64,000 nt of DNA from Mycolicibacterium psychrotolerans (GCF_010729305.1 NZ_AP022574.1:4092001-4156000), one strand, 5' to 3'. Shown: positions 11,995 through 22,363, counted from the stretch's first letter. Notes: generated by a model from the letters alone, not told the origin. Numbers and translations are program-made.

Positions 11995-13383
11995 CTATCG
12001 GGGGCCGGTGACCCGAAGGGCGGCGGCGAACATCGCGTCGGTGCCGTGCCGGTGCGGCCAGAGTTGCACCGACAGATTCTCTCCGACATCGCCGGCCGGA
12101 TCGAACAACGGTCGGGTGTCCAGCGCGGTGACCGGGTGGCGGCGCAGCGCATCGGCCACCACGCCGGTGGTCTCGGCAAGGTGCGGCGAGCACGTCGCAT
12201 ACAGCACGACGCCACCGGGCCGGGTCAGCCGGATCGCCGAGGCCAGGAGTTCCCGCTGCAGCTTGGCCAGCGGCGCCACATCGCCGGGCCGGCGCCGCCA
12301 GCGCGCCTCGGGGCGGCGGCGCAGCGCGCCGAGTCCGGTGCACGGGGCGTCGACGAGGACGCGATCGAAACCCGGCGTCAGCCCCGGGTCGCGCCCGTCG
12401 ACCCGGACCACGTCGACGGGCAACCCGCGGGTGTTCTGTTCGACCAGCTCGGCGCGCCGCGGCGCGGGCTCCACCGCGGTGACGTGGGCGCCGGCGGGCT
12501 GACCCAGGGCGGCCAGCAGCGCGGTCTTGCCGCCCGGTCCGGCGCACAGGTCCAGCCACCGGCCGTTGTCGGCGCCGTCGAGTTCGGCCAGCGTGACCGC
12601 CCGCGCGACCAGCTGGCTGCCCTCGTCCTGCACCAGCGCCCGGCCGTCTCTGACCGGGGCGAACCCGCCGGGATCGCCCTCGGACAGGTGCACAGCGTAC
12701 GGCGAGTACCGGCCGACGGTGCCGCCCACCTGTTCGGCCAGCTCGGCCGCGGTCAGCGCACCCGGCCGCGCCACCAGATGCACCTCGGGGCGGGCGTCGT
12801 CACTGGCCAGCAGTGCCGCCAGCTCGTGGGCCCGGGCCCCCAGCGCGTCGGTGAAGGCCTGGGCGACCCACCGCGGGTGCGCATGCACGAAGGCCAGGTG
12901 ACCGACGGGGTCGGTGGCGGCGGGCGGGGCCAGCTCCGCCACCCAGGACGTCTCGTCGCGGCGGGCGATGGTGCGCAGCACACCGTTGACGAATCCCGCA
13001 CGCGCCGTGTCGAATTCGATCCCGGCCTGCTCCACGGTGGTGGACACCGCGGCGTGGTCGTCGACGCGGGTGCGCAGGATCTGGTAAGCGCCCAGGCGCA
13101 GCAGATCCAGCAGCACCGGATCGATCTTGTCCACCGGTCGGCCCGCGGCCGCCGCGATGACCGCGTCGAGCAGCCCTCGGGCGCGGCAGGTGCCGTAGGT
13201 CAGTTCGGTCGCGAACGCCGCGTCGCGGCCGGTGATCCCGCGGTCCCGCAGCATCGCGGGCAGCGCCAGGTTGGCGTAGGCGTCCTTCTCGGAGACCGCG
13301 CGCAGCACGTCGAACGCGGCCCGACGGGCGGGGTCGAGCGGGGTGCGCCGCTGCGGGCGCCGCTTGCCGGTCGGGCGCGTCAT
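11995..13383 (-). CDS. rsmB: 16S rRNA m5C967 methyltransferase
   Basis: SAM-dependent RNA cytosine-C5 methyltransferase of the Fmu/Sun family, 462 residues. A NusB-like RNA-binding domain fills roughly residues 20-150 ([31 protein letters not shown]). The Rossmann methyltransferase follows, with [10 protein letters not shown] as SAM motif [19 protein letters not shown] carrying one catalytic Cys, and [12 protein letters not shown] carrying the other. The ATG at 13383 overlaps the fmt stop by four bases, the usual fmt-rsmB pairing in bacteria, so I take it over the upstream in-frame starts inside fmt. Confidence 0.95.
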   Translation of the reverse strand: MTRPTGKRRPQRRTPLDPARRAAFDVLRAVSEKDAYANLALPAMLRDRGITGRDAAFATELTYGTCRARGLLDAVIAAAAGRPVDKIDPVLLDLLRLGAYQILRTRVDDHAAVSTTVEQAGIEFDTARAGFVNGVLRTIARRDETSWVAELAPPAATDPVGHLAFVHAHPRWVAQAFTDALGARAHELAALLASDDARPEVHLVARPGALTAAELAEQVGGTVGRYSPYAVHLSEGDPGGFAPVRDGRALVQDEGSQLVARAVTLAELDGADNGRWLDLCAGPGGKTALLAALGQPAGAHVTAVEPAPRRAELVEQNTRGLPVDVVRVDGRDPGLTPGFDRVLVDAPCTGLGALRRRPEARWRRRPGDVAPLAKLQRELLASAIRLTRPGGVVLYATCSPHLAETTGVVADALRRHPVTALDTRPLFDPAGDVGENLSVQLWPHRHGTDAMFAAALRVTGPR

Positions 13384-14306
13384 GTAGCCGAACCGATCTC
13401 CTCGAGCCGCGCGCCGCGGGCCCAGTCCGCGGCGTTCATCGGCTTCCTGCCCGGGGGCCGCACGGTCTGCAGTTGCACCGCGCCGGAGCCGGTGCCGACC
13501 CGCACGTGTTTCTTGTCCACTTTCAGCCGTCCGGGGCCGAGGTCGGGCTCGTCGACCACCGTCACGGGACCGACCTTGACGCGCTCCTCCCCGATCATCG
13601 TCCATGCGCCCGGGTTCGGCGTGACGGCGCGGATCCGCCGGTCGATCACATGCGCGGGCAGGTCCCACCGGATGCGGGCGTCGTCGACGGTGATCTTCGG
13701 CGCGACGCTGATCCCGTCGGCCGGTTGGGGCACTGCGGTCAGGGTGCCGTCGGCGATACCGTCCATCGTGGCCTCCAGCAGGGCCGCACCGGCCACCGAC
13801 AGCCGGTCGAGCAGGTCGCCGGCGGTGTCGGCGGGCCGGATCGTCTCGGTGACCACGCCGTAGACGGGGCCGGAGTCGAGACTGCGTTCGATCTGGAACG
13901 TGGTGGCGCCGGTGACCGCGTCGCCCGCGGCGATCGCGGCCTGCACCGGGGCTGCGCCGCGCCAGGCGGGCAGGATCGAGAAGTGCAGGTTCACCCAGCC
14001 GTGGGCGGGCACCGCGAGCAGGTCGTCGCCGAGCAGCGCACCGTAGGCGACCACGGCGCAGCAGTCCGGCGCCAGCGCGGCCAGTTCGGCGATGAACTCC
14101 GCGGAGTTGGGCCGTTCCGGGCGCAGCACCGGAATCCCATGCTCGAGCGCGAGGTGCGCCACCGGCGAGGGCGCGGGCCTGCCGCGCCGACCCGCGGCGG
14201 CATCGGGGCGGGTCAGCACCGCGACGACGTCGTGGCGGGGCGACTCGATGAGCCGACGCAGGGACGGTAGGGCCGGTTCCGGAGTACCGGCGAACACGAG
14301 ACGCAC
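13380..14306 (-). CDS. fmt: Methionyl-tRNA formyltransferase
   Basis: Formylates initiator Met-tRNA using 10-formyl-tetrahydrofolate. The 308-residue protein starts [16 protein letters not shown] and has the catalytic region [20 protein letters not shown], followed by [19 protein letters not shown]. The C-terminal domain contains [22 protein letters not shown]. It overlaps rsmB by four bases downstream and lies about 20 bp from the end of the lemA gene, which is transcribed in the same direction. Confidence 0.97.
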   Translation of the reverse strand: MRLVFAGTPEPALPSLRRLIESPRHDVVAVLTRPDAAAGRRGRPAPSPVAHLALEHGIPVLRPERPNSAEFIAELAALAPDCCAVVAYGALLGDDLLAVPAHGWVNLHFSILPAWRGAAPVQAAIAAGDAVTGATTFQIERSLDSGPVYGVVTETIRPADTAGDLLDRLSVAGAALLEATMDGIADGTLTAVPQPADGISVAPKITVDDARIRWDLPAHVIDRRIRAVTPNPGAWTMIGEERVKVGPVTVVDEPDLGPGRLKVDKKHVRVGTGSGAVQLQTVRPPGRKPMNAADWARGARLEEIGSAT

Positions 14307-14328
14307 CGGGCCAGTCTAGGAAGCAGCC

Positions 14329-14865
14329 CTAGCGGGGGGTCTGGTAGTACTCCTTCTCGCCGACCTTGGTCAGCGGCGCGACGAACATCCACGGGATCGT
14401 GGTGAGCAGCCGGTTGAGGGTGGCCACCGAATCGTTGTAGTACTGCCGGGCGAACGCTAGCTTGTCCTCGGTGTCGGCGAGGTTGCGTTGCAGATCCAGG
14501 AAGTTGGCCGACGAGTTCAGCTGTGGATAGCTCTGCCCCAGCGCCAGCAGCGGCGCCAGCGCCGAGTCGAGTTGCTTCTCGGCCGCCCCGCGCTCGGCCA
14601 CCGAGCCGCCCGAGGTCGCCGACGTCAGCGCCGCCCTGGCGTCGGTGACGCGGTCGAGGATCGCCTTCTCATGGGTGGCGAAGGTCTGCACCGTCTGCAC
14701 GAGGGCGGGGATCAGCGACGCACGCCGGGTCAGTTCGACGTCGATCCCCGACAGCGCCTCGGCGACGCGGACGTCGGCGGACCGGATCTTGTTGTAGCCG
14801 GCCACATATCCGATCAGGATCAGCACCACCAGCACGAGCACGACGACGAGCAGGAAAGTCACCAT
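14329..14865 (-). CDS. LemA family protein
   Basis: A 178-residue protein with a single N-terminal membrane helix (TFLLVVVLVLVVLILIGYVAG). The LemA helical bundle follows: GYNKIRSADVRVAEALSGIDVELTRR, LIPALVQTVQTFATHEKAIL, SYPQLNSSANFLDLQRNLADTEDKLAFARQYYND. LemA proteins are membrane-associated, with no settled biochemical role. The ATG at 14865 overlaps the probable true stop of the preceding DUF2207 gene by a few bases. LemA and DUF2207 proteins often occur together, which suggests they act in one envelope complex. Confidence 0.88.
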   Translation of the reverse strand: MVTFLLVVVLVLVVLILIGYVAGYNKIRSADVRVAEALSGIDVELTRRASLIPALVQTVQTFATHEKAILDRVTDARAALTSATSGGSVAERGAAEKQLDSALAPLLALGQSYPQLNSSANFLDLQRNLADTEDKLAFARQYYNDSVATLNRLLTTIPWMFVAPLTKVGEKEYYQTPR

Positions 14866-16696
14866 GATCCGCCTCCTCCTCCGCCACCACCGCCACCACC
14901 ACCGCCGCTGAAGCCACCGCCGCCACCGCCGCTCGACGAGGAGGACGACTGGGAGGCGGTGTAGGCGCCGATCGACGAGGACAGTGCCGTCTCGAAACTG
15001 TCGAAGTCCGCCCGCCGGAGCCGCCCGCCACTCCCCAGGAAGACGACGTGGTCGAAGTGGTGTACCAATCCGGCTGCGGGGCAGCCGTATTGGTGTACGT
15101 CTCGTACTTCTTCGCCCACGCGGCGGCCACCCCGGCGGCGACGGCGAACGGCACATAGGCGATGTAGAGGTCCTTGCGCGCCGAGAAGTCGAAGCGCGTC
15201 TCGGCCGAATCAGTGGCCAGCATGCGGTGGAATCCGCCTGCGCGCGACCACAGTTCGCGCCCGGCCGGGGTCCGCCGGGTGCCGACCCCGTCGCGCCAGG
15301 ACGCGGCCGAGAACAGGAAGAACGCCGCGAATGGCAGCGCCCACATCGTGGTCGGGAAGCCCCAGCGGAAGAACCCGCACACCATCAGCACGAACGCGAC
15401 GGCGTTGGCGGCGCGCAGCCACAGCTCCTTCTTGCGTGCCACCATGAGCCCCGAGTCGATCGCCCATGTCCGGACCGCCTCGGCCATGTCGGTCTTGGCC
15501 TTGTTCAGCTTTTCCCCCGACTTGACCGACTTCTTGGCGGCGAACTCACTGCCGGCATTGAGCAGTTTCAGCCGCGACGCGACCGCCAGGCTCACCGGGT
15601 CGACCCCGGACCACTGCCCTGCCCGGGCGATGCTGCGGATCTTCCACTCTTTGTCGCTGACCTGGTGCAGCGTGATGAGGTCCCGCTCGGCGAGGTAGAA
15701 CAGGGTCGCGGTCAGACCGTTCTTCGGGACCGCCTCGGTGCGGATGTACTCCAGCTGCACCGGGCCCAGGCCCGGCGGGGGCGCGTACTGCAGCGGGAAG
15801 CCGGGTGAGCGCTCCAGCACGCTGCGGAACCACAGGACCGCCAGGGCGCCGAAGGCCATCGTCAGACCGAGCACCCACAGCACGGCGGTGACCGACTGCC
15901 CGAGGACCCGGTCCCAGGTGTAGGGCCACGGCAGGGTCAGCCGCGCCGGCGTGGCCACGTCCACCCCGGCGCGCAGCGTCACCGGGGTGCGCGGCGGCAG
16001 CGACGACGCCGAGGCCACCACGGTGTTGCCCCGCGCGCGCAGTTCGTCGCACACCCGCCCGACGCCGAAGCCGACCGAGCACTGCACGGCCCCGACGTCG
16101 CCGGGCAGGGTCACGGTGATGTCGGCCCGGTCGATGCGGTTGTTCCAGGAGGGTGCGACGACGTTCCAGAAGAAGACCGAGGGGCTCGGGCTCGGGCCAG
16201 GCGCGCCGACAGTCTGCGCGAACCGCCGGTCGGCGCCGGTGCCGCCCGGGTCGAGCACCCCGGGGATGCGGTAGCGGAGCTCGAACACATGGGTGCCGTC
16301 GCTCAGTGTCCGGTCGGGGTCACCGATCTTGGCCACGCGGAAGCGTTTTCCGCCCTCCCACAGCATCTGGTAGGGCACGGGCCGTCCGTCGAGCAGGATC
16401 GAGGTCACGTCGGGCTTCTGCCGAACATGAGAGTCGTTCTGGTTGGCGACATCCCAGTAGCGGAAGATGCCGTGGCGATCGGTGCTGTAGAACTCCGTAG
16501 TGATCGTCTCGACCGCGGTCATGTCCCCGGCGCCGTCGACCGCGGCGTCCAGCGTGAAGTTGCTGATCACCACGGGGTCCTCGGCGGGCGTGCCGGCCGA
16601 GCCCCCACCGGTGAACACCACCGGCCACAGCAGCCCGAATGCGATGAGCAGCAGCGGGATCGTCGCCTTGACCAGACGCCCCACCGACATGCGCAT
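14859..16696 (-). pseudogene. DUF2207 membrane protein with a C-terminal frameshift
   Basis: The protein opens with a signal/anchor helix (LVKATIPLLLIAFGLLWPVVF). An extracellular DUF2207 beta domain (ITTEFYSTDRHGIFRYWDV, HVFELRYRIPGVL) follows, then membrane helices near residues 265-290 and 425-465. The reading frame runs through DWYTTSTTSSSWG at about 15035. After that the conserved tail (DFDSFETALSSSIGAYTASQ, then Gly-rich, ending GGSW at 14859) is found only in another frame. One inserted base between about 15008 and 15040 would restore a normal protein ending at 14859, beside lemA. As written, the original frame runs on inside lemA to 14669 with an abnormal tail. This is either a real frameshift or an indel error in GC-rich sequence. 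Start ATG at 16696, overlapping the priA stop by one base. Confidence 0.75.
14868..14932 (-). repeat. Glycine-codon repeat at the DUF2207 C-terminus
   Basis: Read on the minus strand this is a nearly pure run of GGN codons (GGC/GGT/GGA), interrupted once by a Phe-Ser pair, ending GGSW and stop. It encodes the glycine-rich tail typical of DUF2207 proteins. Such runs are prone to slippage and sequencing indels, which is relevant to the frameshift about 75 bases upstream. Confidence 0.8.
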
Positions 16697-18696
16697 CACC
16701 CTATGTGCAACGGGTCGATCTGGATGCGAACCGGCTCATGATCATGACGTGCGCTCTGCACCGCACTGGCCTTGCGCAGCGCCGCCGACAGCGCCAGCCC
16801 ATCGTGCCGCGGCACCCGGGCCAGCATCCGGATGACCGGGTGTTCGTCGGCCACCCCGGGCGGCCTGCGCACCCCCACCGGCAGGTCGACCGGCCCCAGC
16901 AGGTCGGCCCCGTCGGGCAGCGCGACTCCGCCCAGCAGCGCGTTGACCGCGTCGGACGTGCCGTCGACCGCGGCCATGTGCACGGCTGGGGGCAACCCCA
17001 CCTCGGTGCGCCCGTCGAGTTCGGCGTCGGCGTGACCGACCGGATCCCACCGGATCAGCGCCTGCACGGTCGGGATCGCGGACTCCGCGACCACGGCGAC
17101 GACACCGCCGTCGGCGCGGCTGCGGACCAGCGCCGCGGCCGCCATCCAGCGCCGCAGCGTGTCCTCGGCGGCGCGCAGATCCTGGCGGCCGAGCAGCGCC
17201 CAGCTGTCGAGCAGCAGCGCGGCGCCGTATCCCCCTTCGGCCGCCGGTTCGACGCCCGGGGTGGCGACCACCACCGCGGGACGCGGGGGCACCGACTCGA
17301 CGACGGCGTCGCCGCCCGAGGTGACGACCGCGACGCCGGGGAACGCGCGGCCCAGTTCCTCGGCCGTGCGGCGGGCCCCGACCACGACCGCGCGCACCGC
17401 GTCGGCGCCGCACCGGGCGCAGCGCAGCGACAGTTCTTCGCGCCCGCACCACCGGCACACCGCCCCCGCGGCATCGCGGCCGGGCAGCGACAGCGGCCCG
17501 GTGCAGTGCCGGCACCGGGCGATGGTGCGGCACCGGGCACATGCCAGCGCAGGCACGTAGCCGCGCCGTGGCACCTGGACGAGCACCGGGGCGCCGGACG
17601 TCAGCGCCCGACGGGCCGCGTCCAGCGCCATCGACGGCAGCCGCGCCGTCCGCGCCGCCGGGTCGCGTTCCTGCGCGTACGCGCTGTCCTCGAGCGCGAG
17701 CACCCGGGGGGCGCAGGCCCGCACGGCCTGGCGCGAGGCGGTCAGGTCGTGCGCCCACCCGCTGCGCACCAGGGCCTGGGACTCCGCGGTGCGCGCGTAG
17801 CCGCCGATCACCGCGGCGCAGCGCAGCTGGTGGGCGCGCAGCATCGCCACCTCGCGGGCGTGGGGATACGGCGCGCGCGGCTCGGACAGCGAATCGTCGC
17901 CGTCGTCCCACAGCATCACCAGACCGAGGTCGGCCACCGGCGCGAACACCGCGCTGCGCGTGCCGATCACCAGCCGCGCGTCGCCGCGCAGCACCGCGAG
18001 CCACCGCCGGTAGCGCTCGGAAGGGCCCAGTCCCGCCGACAGCGCGACCACCCGCTGCGGATCCACCCGCTCGGCACACGCGGCGGACAACCGGTCGACG
18101 TCGCGCTGATCGGGCACCACGGCGAGCACCGACCGGCCCGCGTTCACCGTCACCGCGGCCGCTTCTGCCAGCCGAGCGGGCCAGGACTCCCCCGGCAGCG
18201 CCTGCCACACCGCCCGGGCCGCGCGCCCGTCCTGCAGCGCGGCCACGAACTGCGCACCGCCGCTGTACGCCGACCAGCCCGCGGCGTCGACCGTCGCCGC
18301 GACGAACGCCTCGAGCACGGCGGCGGGACGCTTCTCCACCGTGGCGTGCCGGGGCGGGATGGCAAGCCGCAGCACGTCGGCACGGGTGCCCGCATACCGG
18401 GCGGCGACGGCGTCGACGAGGCGGCGCACGTCGTGGGTCAGCACCGGCTCGGCGGACACCACCTTCTCCAGCCAGCCGAGCCTGCCGACATGGTCGGTGT
18501 CCGACCGCCGCTCGAGGACGAAAGCGTCGACCAGGCGGCCGTGGAAACGGACCTTGACGCGCACGCCGGGCTGGGCGTCGTCGGACTGCTCGGCCGCGAC
18601 GAGGTAGTCGAAGTCCCGGTCCAGGTGCGGCACCGTCAGCATCGGCAGCACCCGTGCGATCGGCTCGTGTTCGGCGGCCTGCCGGGTGCCGGTCAC
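16696..18696 (-). CDS. priA: PriA-like primosomal protein N', ATPase motifs lost
   Basis: PriA restarts stalled replication forks. The 666-residue protein has the PriA N-terminal domain ([34 protein letters not shown]). The paired zinc-binding cysteines are also present ([30 protein letters not shown]). The Walker A site is missing ([13 protein letters not shown] where GxTGSGKT is expected) and the DEEH box reads WDDGDDS, so it is not expected to be a helicase, as is usual for actinobacterial PriA. I start at the GTG at 18696, overlapping the upstream stop as GTGA; this gives a length close to the M. tuberculosis protein. A structural loading role is inferred. Confidence 0.92.
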   Translation of the reverse strand: MTGTRQAAEHEPIARVLPMLTVPHLDRDFDYLVAAEQSDDAQPGVRVKVRFHGRLVDAFVLERRSDTDHVGRLGWLEKVVSAEPVLTHDVRRLVDAVAARYAGTRADVLRLAIPPRHATVEKRPAAVLEAFVAATVDAAGWSAYSGGAQFVAALQDGRAARAVWQALPGESWPARLAEAAAVTVNAGRSVLAVVPDQRDVDRLSAACAERVDPQRVVALSAGLGPSERYRRWLAVLRGDARLVIGTRSAVFAPVADLGLVMLWDDGDDSLSEPRAPYPHAREVAMLRAHQLRCAAVIGGYARTAESQALVRSGWAHDLTASRQAVRACAPRVLALEDSAYAQERDPAARTARLPSMALDAARRALTSGAPVLVQVPRRGYVPALACARCRTIARCRHCTGPLSLPGRDAAGAVCRWCGREELSLRCARCGADAVRAVVVGARRTAEELGRAFPGVAVVTSGGDAVVESVPPRPAVVVATPGVEPAAEGGYGAALLLDSWALLGRQDLRAAEDTLRRWMAAAALVRSRADGGVVAVVAESAIPTVQALIRWDPVGHADAELDGRTEVGLPPAVHMAAVDGTSDAVNALLGGVALPDGADLLGPVDLPVGVRRPPGVADEHPVIRMLARVPRHDGLALSAALRKASAVQSARHDHEPVRIQIDPLHIG

Positions 18697-19418
18697 CCCT
18701 CGGGTCCAGGCCGGCCGAAGAGCAGCCCCGCGGTGATGAACAGCAGCGATGCGGCGTAGAACCACCAGATCGGCACGGCCAGCATCTCGCTGCGCAGCAC
18801 GAACTTGCTGATGCCGATCATGGCGTCCGACACCGCGAAGCACACCGCGCCCAGCGCCGTCCACGGCGTCGGCAGGTCGGCCAGCAGCGCGGTGCACACC
18901 ATCGCGCCCAGCACACCGATGTACACCGTCACCGGGACGGCCATCCCGTCGACGATCAGCCGCGGCCAGAACCACACCAGCAGCGCCGCGCAGGCCAGCG
19001 CGATCACGCCGGCCGCCGCCGACCGGGCCGGGGTGACGACGGCCAGCGGCAGCAGCGCCGCCAGGAAGCACAGGTGCGCGACCAGGAACGCCGCCAGCCC
19101 CAGCACGAAGGACGGCTCCCACCACGGCATCGCGAGAAGGAAGTCGCCCGCAGCCGAGAACACCAGCGCGCCGACCAGCCAGCGCCGCTCCCGCACCACC
19201 GGGTGGTTCGCCGCTGCCGCGGCGAGCAGCACCGCGGCCAGCGCCTTGACCGCGGGCTGGGCCGCGAACCGGCCGGTCAGTTCGGCGCCCGCGGGCACCT
19301 GCATTGCGGTGACGATCAGGAACACGCCGTATCCCGCCGCAGCCACGGCTGCGGCCGCCCACAGCGTGCGGGCGCGCGGCGCCGCGCGACGACCGGTCAC
19401 AGGAGTGGGCGTGGTCAT
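18693..19418 (-). CDS. YhhN/TMEM86-type integral membrane protein
   Basis: A 241-residue, all-helical membrane protein. Hydrophobic segments recur from residue 20 to the C-terminus, and the YhhN family motifs [19 protein letters not shown] and [15 protein letters not shown] (conserved Asp) are present. Eukaryotic TMEM86 and some bacterial members hydrolyse lysoplasmalogen vinyl-ether bonds; that activity is not shown for mycobacteria. It corresponds to the membrane-protein gene next to priA in M. tuberculosis. Its stop overlaps the priA start, so the two are probably cotranscribed, and it is divergent from the lipase gene 42 bp away. Confidence 0.88.
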   Translation of the reverse strand: MTTPTPVTGRRAAPRARTLWAAAAVAAAGYGVFLIVTAMQVPAGAELTGRFAAQPAVKALAAVLLAAAAANHPVVRERRWLVGALVFSAAGDFLLAMPWWEPSFVLGLAAFLVAHLCFLAALLPLAVVTPARSAAAGVIALACAALLVWFWPRLIVDGMAVPVTVYIGVLGAMVCTALLADLPTPWTALGAVCFAVSDAMIGISKFVLRSEMLAVPIWWFYAASLLFITAGLLFGRPGPEG

Positions 19419-19447
19419 GGGCAGAACCTACTAAAACCGGGTGACGC

Positions 19448-19453
19448 TACCGT
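19448..19453 (+). promoter_or_regulatory. Putative -10 box of the lipase gene
   Basis: TACCGT lies 7 nt before the ATG at 19461, consistent with a leaderless transcript. No Shine-Dalgarno sequence is present. It sits in the 42-bp gap to the divergent YhhN-type gene. Confidence 0.45.
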
Positions 19454-19460
19454 GTGGGCC

Positions 19461-20378
19461 ATGGCCGATCTCGATCCCGTGCTGTCGAAGGTGCTCGCCG
19501 CCGTCCCGTTCACCCTCACCGCCGACGGCGGGCCCCAGGTGGCCCGGCAGCGCTTCGCCGAACTCCCCCGGATCCCCGTCCACCCCGACGTCACCACCGA
19601 GGACCACAGCGTCGACGGTCCCGCCGGACCCGTCCCCGTGCGCGTCTACCGTCCGCCGACCGAGGCGTCCGTGCTGCCGGTGGTGATCTTCATCCACGGC
19701 GGCGCCTGGTCGGTCGGCGATCTGGACACCTACGACGCGGCCGCCCGCGTCCACGCGGTCGGCGCCCACGCCGTGGTCGTGTCGGTCGATTACCGCCTCG
19801 CCCCCGAGCACCCCTACCCCGCGGCGGTCGAGGACACCTGGGCGGCGACGCAGTGGGTGGCCGCCAACGCCAGCCGCTTCGGCGGCGACCCGGAGCGCGT
19901 CGCGGTGGCCGGCGACTCCGCCGGCGGCAACCTCGCCGCCGTGATGGCGCAGCTGGCACGCGACGCCGGTCTGCCGCTGCGCTTCCAGCTGCTGTGGTAC
20001 CCGTCGACGACGTTCGACACGTCGCTGCCGTCCTTCACCGAGAACGCCGAGGCGCCGATCCTCTCCCTGGATGCGTGCAAGGCCTTCACCCGCTGGTACG
20101 TGGCGGACACCGATCTGTCCCGGCCGCCCGCCACGCTGGTTCCCGCCGTCGGCGAACTGGACGGACTGCCCGCGGCCTACATCGCCGTCGCCGGTCACGA
20201 CCCGCTGCGCGACGACGGCATGCGCTACGCGCAACTGCTCACCGAGGCAGGCGTCGACACCGAACTGCACCACGCCGAGACGCTGGTGCACGGCTTCCTG
20301 GCCTACCACGGGGTGGTGCCCGCCGCGACGGAGGCGACCGAGCGGGCTCTCACGGCCCTCAGGACGGCCTTGCAGTAG
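19461..20378 (+). CDS. Alpha/beta hydrolase, hormone-sensitive lipase family (LipH/LipI-like)
   Basis: A 305-residue carboxylesterase/lipase. The oxyanion-hole motif is HGGAW (about residue 78), the nucleophile elbow GDSAGG (Ser about residue 154), the acid AGHDPLRDDG, and the His in LVHGFLAYH near the C-terminus. Also conserved is YRLAPEHPYPAAVED. No signal peptide is visible, so it is probably cytoplasmic. It resembles the LipH/LipI pair of M. tuberculosis, which lies in the same neighbourhood. The likely substrates are short-chain acyl esters, but the natural substrate is unknown. Confidence 0.92.
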   Translation: MADLDPVLSKVLAAVPFTLTADGGPQVARQRFAELPRIPVHPDVTTEDHSVDGPAGPVPVRVYRPPTEASVLPVVIFIHGGAWSVGDLDTYDAAARVHAVGAHAVVVSVDYRLAPEHPYPAAVEDTWAATQWVAANASRFGGDPERVAVAGDSAGGNLAAVMAQLARDAGLPLRFQLLWYPSTTFDTSLPSFTENAEAPILSLDACKAFTRWYVADTDLSRPPATLVPAVGELDGLPAAYIAVAGHDPLRDDGMRYAQLLTEAGVDTELHHAETLVHGFLAYHGVVPAATEATERALTALRTALQ

Positions 20379-20411
20379 TCGTTTGTGGGATCGGTAGCCC
20401 GGCCGTGGGAC

Positions 20412-20417
20412 TACCGT
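20412..20417 (+). promoter_or_regulatory. Putative -10 box of the first cysteine-rich secreted protein gene
   Basis: TACCGT lies 6 nt before the ATG at 20424, the same arrangement seen at the lipase gene just upstream, so an independent leaderless start is plausible. Confidence 0.4.
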
Positions 20418-20423
20418 CCGTTC

Positions 20424-20837
20424 ATGATCAACATCCACACGCTGCGACGCGTCACCGCCGCGGCACTACTGACCGGGGCCGGCGCGGCGGCGGCACTGGG
20501 CTTCGGCTCCGGCGCCGCGGCCGCACTGCCCCGCGCGCCACTGCCGGCCTCATGGCCGGGATGCCCCGAGAACAGCCCGGAGGGCCCGTGCCGCTGGTGC
20601 CCGGGAGACCCACCGGTGCAGACCGGGAATCTCCGGGTGAACCCCGTGGTCTGGGACAACAGCGTCTGCCACACCTACTGGTACGTCTACCACGGCCAGG
20701 GCAACGTGGCGGCGAACATCTTCGAGGGCGAGGCGCCGCCGGCGCCGCCACCCCCGGCACCGAACCTCACCCCGCCGCTGCCGCCGGGATGGTGCTGGTC
20801 GCTGTTCCTGCCGACCACCAACTGCCCGAACGGCTGA
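20424..20837 (+). CDS. Secreted cysteine-rich protein with WCPGDP motif, paralogue 1
   Basis: A 137-residue predicted secreted protein. An Ala-rich signal peptide (TAAALLTGAGAAAALGFGSG) ends near residue 34. The mature part has six Cys: two in CPENSPEGPC, one in WCPGDPP, one in NSVCHTYWYVYHGQG, and two in a Pro-rich tail ending NCPNG. The central WCPGDP...VVWDNSVCH block is shared with the next gene, so the two are paralogues. I cannot name a family function; disulfides in the envelope are likely. It lies 45 bp after the lipase and 4 bp before its paralogue. Confidence 0.78.
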   Translation: MINIHTLRRVTAAALLTGAGAAAALGFGSGAAAALPRAPLPASWPGCPENSPEGPCRWCPGDPPVQTGNLRVNPVVWDNSVCHTYWYVYHGQGNVAANIFEGEAPPAPPPPAPNLTPPLPPGWCWSLFLPTTNCPNG

Positions 20838-20841
20838 CGCG

Positions 20842-21096
20842 ATGACGCGCATCCTCGCCGTCGCCGTCGCGCTGGCCGGTGCGGTGTTCGGCGCGCCTGC
20901 CGCCACCGCGCAGGGTCCCAGCTATCAGGGAGGCAACTGCCCGTCGGGGCTGACCTGCACCCACTGGTGCCCCGGCGACCCCGCCATCCCAGGCGGCCAG
21001 GTCCTGAGCTGGGACCCGAACGTCTGCCACGACTGGTACTGGAACTCCTACGGCATCGTCGACGTCAACGCCGGCATGCTGTACCCGTGGAGGTGA
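20842..21096 (+). CDS. Secreted cysteine-rich protein with WCPGDP motif, paralogue 2
   Basis: An 84-residue product with a clear signal peptide (ILAVAVALAGAVFGAPAATA). The short mature domain carries four Cys: CPSGLTC, HWCPGDP and PNVCHDWYW. It lacks the Pro-rich tail of the upstream paralogue. The order Cys-WCPGDP-(16-19 residues)-VCH-Y/W-G is the same in both. Start ATG at 20842, four bases after the upstream stop, so the two genes are coupled. It ends 10 bp from the convergent metK. Function unknown. Confidence 0.78.
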   Translation: MTRILAVAVALAGAVFGAPAATAQGPSYQGGNCPSGLTCTHWCPGDPAIPGGQVLSWDPNVCHDWYWNSYGIVDVNAGMLYPWR

Positions 21097-21105
21097 CGGG
21101 GGTCG

Positions 21106-22314
21106 TCAGACGGCGTTCTTGAGGTCGTCGACCTTGTTCAGCTGCTCCCACGGCAACTCGATGTCTGTACGGCCGAAGTGCCCGTACGCCGCGGTGGGCG
21201 CGTAGATCGGGCGCAGCAGGTCCAGATCGCGGACGATCGCGCCCGGCCGCAGGTCGAACACCTCGCCGATTGCCTTCTCGATCTTCACCGGATCGACGGT
21301 CTCGGAGCCGAACGTCTCCACGAAAAGGCCAACCGGGGCGGCCTTGCCGATGGCGTAGGCGACCTGAACCTCGACCCGCTCGGCGAGGCCGGCGGCGACG
21401 ACGTTCTTGGCGACCCAGCGCATCGCGTACGCGGCCGACCGGTCCACCTTCGACGGATCCTTGCCCGAGAAGGCGCCGCCACCGTGGCGGGCCCAGCCGC
21501 CGTAGGTGTCGACGATGATCTTGCGGCCGGTCAGGCCTGCGTCACCCATCGGGCCGCCGAGCACGAACTTGCCGGTCGGGTTGACCAGCAGTCGCGGCGA
21601 GGAGGTGTCGAGGGTGTCGTGGCCGAGTTCGGTGAGCACCGCGTCGATGACGTGCTGCTTGATCTCCGGCGCCAGCTGGCTCTCGAGGTCGATGCCGTCG
21701 GCGTGCTGGGTGGAGAGCACCACGGTGTCCAGCCGCACCGGGGTGGTGCCGTCGTACTGCACGGTGACCTGCGTCTTGCCGTCCGGGCGCAGGTAGTCCA
21801 GCGTCCCGTTCTTGCGGACCTCGGTCAGCTTGCGCGAAAGCCGGTGGGCCAGCGCGATCGGCAGCGGCATCAGCTCGGGGGTGTCGGCGATGGCGTAGCC
21901 GAACATCAGGCCCTGGTCGCCGGCGCCCTGGGCGTCCAGCGGGTCGGCCGCGCCCTCGACGCGGGTCTCGTGGGCGGTGTCGACGCCCTGGGCGATGTCC
22001 GGCGACTGGGCGCCGATGCCGATGTTCACGCCACAGGTGAGGCCGTCGAAGCCCTTGTCGGAGTGGTCGTACCCGATGTCGAGGATGCGGGCGCGCACGG
22101 TGTTGGTGATGTCGGCGAAGGCCTCCCTGGCCGCCGTGGTCACCTCGCCGACGACGTGCACCTGGCCGGTGGTCACCAGCGTCTCGACCGCCACCCGGGA
22201 CTTCGGATCGCCGGCGAGCAGTGCGTCGAGCACCGAGTCGCTGATGGCGTCACAGATCTTGTCCGGGTGCCCCTCGGTCACCGACTCACTGGTAAACAGC
22301 CGAGCATCACTCAC
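21106..22314 (-). CDS. metK: S-adenosylmethionine synthetase
   Basis: Makes SAM from methionine and ATP. The 402-residue enzyme has [20 protein letters not shown] at the N-terminus (ATP-binding His/Asp), [10 protein letters not shown], the flexible-loop region [16 protein letters not shown], and [18 protein letters not shown] near the active site. The start is GTG at 22314 with GAAAGG eight bases upstream. It follows coaBC on the same strand after a 125-bp gap, so it may have its own promoter. It supplies methyl groups to rsmB and other methyltransferases. Confidence 0.98.
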   Translation of the reverse strand: MSDARLFTSESVTEGHPDKICDAISDSVLDALLAGDPKSRVAVETLVTTGQVHVVGEVTTAAREAFADITNTVRARILDIGYDHSDKGFDGLTCGVNIGIGAQSPDIAQGVDTAHETRVEGAADPLDAQGAGDQGLMFGYAIADTPELMPLPIALAHRLSRKLTEVRKNGTLDYLRPDGKTQVTVQYDGTTPVRLDTVVLSTQHADGIDLESQLAPEIKQHVIDAVLTELGHDTLDTSSPRLLVNPTGKFVLGGPMGDAGLTGRKIIVDTYGGWARHGGGAFSGKDPSKVDRSAAYAMRWVAKNVVAAGLAERVEVQVAYAIGKAAPVGLFVETFGSETVDPVKIEKAIGEVFDLRPGAIVRDLDLLRPIYAPTAAYGHFGRTDIELPWEQLNKVDDLKNAV

Positions 22315-22348
22315 GTCCGATCCCTTTCCATTTCATTCATGTCTGCGA

Positions 22349-22363
22349 CGGCACGCAGTGCCG
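22349..22363 (-). other. Short hairpin in the metK leader
   Basis: CGGCAC and GTGCCG form a six-base stem around a three-base loop, 35-49 bases before the metK start. There is no T-run. It could be part of a leader structure or chance in GC-rich DNA. I see no match to a known SAM riboswitch core. Confidence 0.3.

Noticed and set aside
14669-14858. C-terminal continuation of the DUF2207 frame inside lemA
   Set aside because: Encodes an Arg-rich sequence unlike the family; the conserved tail is in the other frame.
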